A stretch of DNA of 64,000 nt from Eledone cirrhosa (Eukaryota > Mollusca > Cephalopoda > Octopoda > Eledonidae). Shown in pieces: positions 63,801 to 64,000 of this stretch. Each line of letters starts with the position of its first letter. Positions within the stretch are counted from its first letter, which is position 1. The position numbers and the translations under genes are program-made. Where the stretch lies: NCBI GenBank assembly GCA_964016885.1, contig OZ024744.1:21459798-21523797 (forward strand), given 5' to 3'. The notes under the pieces are model-generated. The model did not search any database. It was given only the letters and a program-made list of their open reading frames with translations, and was not told the origin of the DNA.

Positions 63801-64000
63801 AGAAGATGTGACAGCCACAACAGCTGTGACATCTTCAGACAGTTAGAAGAGGTGACAGCAACAACAGCTATGACATCTTCAGACAGTTAGAAGAGGTGAC
63901 ATCCACAACAGCTATGACATCTTCAGACAGTTAAAGAGGTGACAGGCAGACAGCTGTGACATCTTCAGACAGTTAGAAGAGGTGACAGCCACAACAGCTA
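57800..64000. repeat. Satellite domain 4 (about 2.7-kb blocks; returns to domain 2 markers)
   Basis: GTATCAACAG occurs at 58341 and 61047 (2706 bp). CTATGCC markers lie at 59279, 61993 and 63742. ATCTGCAGAC lies at 59024, 60640, 61694 and 63442. The two identical 60-codon open stretches (60314 and 63116) are 2802 bp apart, which is 2714 plus two extra 44-bp monomers inserted around 62281-62370. The array runs off the window end. Confidence 0.7.

Larger units (their letters stand above)
11859..64000. repeat. Giant 44/40-bp satellite with higher-order repeats (continues beyond the window)
   Basis: Over 52 kb of uninterrupted tandem repeat, roughly 1,200 monomers by division. The 44-bp monomer is GTTAGAAGAGGTGACAG, then G or C, then CACAACAGCTATGAC, then ATCTTCAGACA. 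The 40-bp form lacks TTAG (CAGACAGAAGAGG). Common variants: CAGAGAGAAGAGG, CAGACTGTTAGAAG, CAGACAGTGAGAAG, TTTAGACAG, ATATTCAG, GTTAAAGAGG (43 bp), and ATCTTTACAGTTAG. Divergence between monomers is low (1-4 changes). Rare marker monomers recur at exact multi-kilobase spacings, showing higher-order structure. No open frame exceeds 96 codons and stops recur in all frames. It is satellite DNA, possibly a heterochromatic or centromeric block; that role is not testable from sequence. Confidence 0.97.

Noticed and set aside
11859..64000. CRISPR-like array of repeats
   Set aside because: The 40-44-bp units abut directly with no unique spacers, there are no cas genes, and the surrounding DNA is animal in character. 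It is satellite DNA.
12000..64000. Match of AACAGCTATGAC in every monomer to the M13 reverse sequencing-primer site, suggesting vector contamination
   Set aside because: Only 12 bases match. The flanks (CACAACAGC before, ATCTTCAGAC after) differ from lacZ vector sequence and diverge naturally through over 50 kb. Coincidence, though it could confuse primer-based screens.

Overview
This window is non-coding, repeat-dominated animal DNA, most likely from a coleoid cephalopod (octopus, squid or cuttlefish). The clue is a cluster of tRNA-headed SINEs at 2186-3166. Their body (GAGGTTGACTTTGCC, then TTTCATCC, then GGTCGATAAAATAA, then GTACCAGTAA, then CACTGGG) is the SINE type I know from coleoid genomes. 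Dense (TA)n, (GT)n, (CT)n and (GTAT)n microsatellites fit this. I see no intact protein-coding gene, tRNA or rRNA.

Layout. (1) 1-6,565 is AT-rich transposon debris: a diverged inverted repeat (122-477 against 4966-5379), a probable hAT-like element (578-2033) with a Helitron-like element nested in it (about 901-1966), four SINE copies, a 29/30-bp minisatellite, further Helitron-type CTAG ends, and many microsatellites. (2) 6,566-11,017 is an array of near-identical 310-bp units that flips orientation at 8537/8538: six full units plus 112 bp one way, then eight units the other way, bounded on both sides by (TA)n. Each full unit carries what reads as a complete type I hammerhead self-cleaving ribozyme, on the minus strand in the left arm and the plus strand in the right arm. 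(3) 11,065-11,830 holds a frameshifted remnant of a Helitron PIF1-like helicase. (4) 11,859-64,000 is one continuous satellite of 44-bp and 40-bp monomers with nested higher-order repeats, running off the window end.

The most notable content is the 310-bp array. Its unit has the features of a retrozyme or Penelope-type hammerhead repeat: CUGAUGA and GAAA core boxes, a GUA cleavage triplet, a loopless self-complementary stem III (ACGCGU) that predicts dimeric action, and a stem I extended by a 16-bp inverted repeat. The unit also holds several short perfect hairpins, one capped by UUCG, as expected of a compact circular RNA. The units are virtually identical, so amplification or homogenisation is recent. 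The ribozymes face outward (divergently) from the junction, and the arms form a 1,972-bp inverted repeat with a 155-bp spacer.

The giant satellite begins within about 30 bp of the last recognisable Helitron sequence. It carries marker monomers recurring at exactly repeated distances (3163, 3289, 2521, 2997, 1406 bp), showing multi-kilobase segmental duplication inside the array. Short open frames in it come from the 44+40 = 84-bp periodicity and are not judged to be genes.
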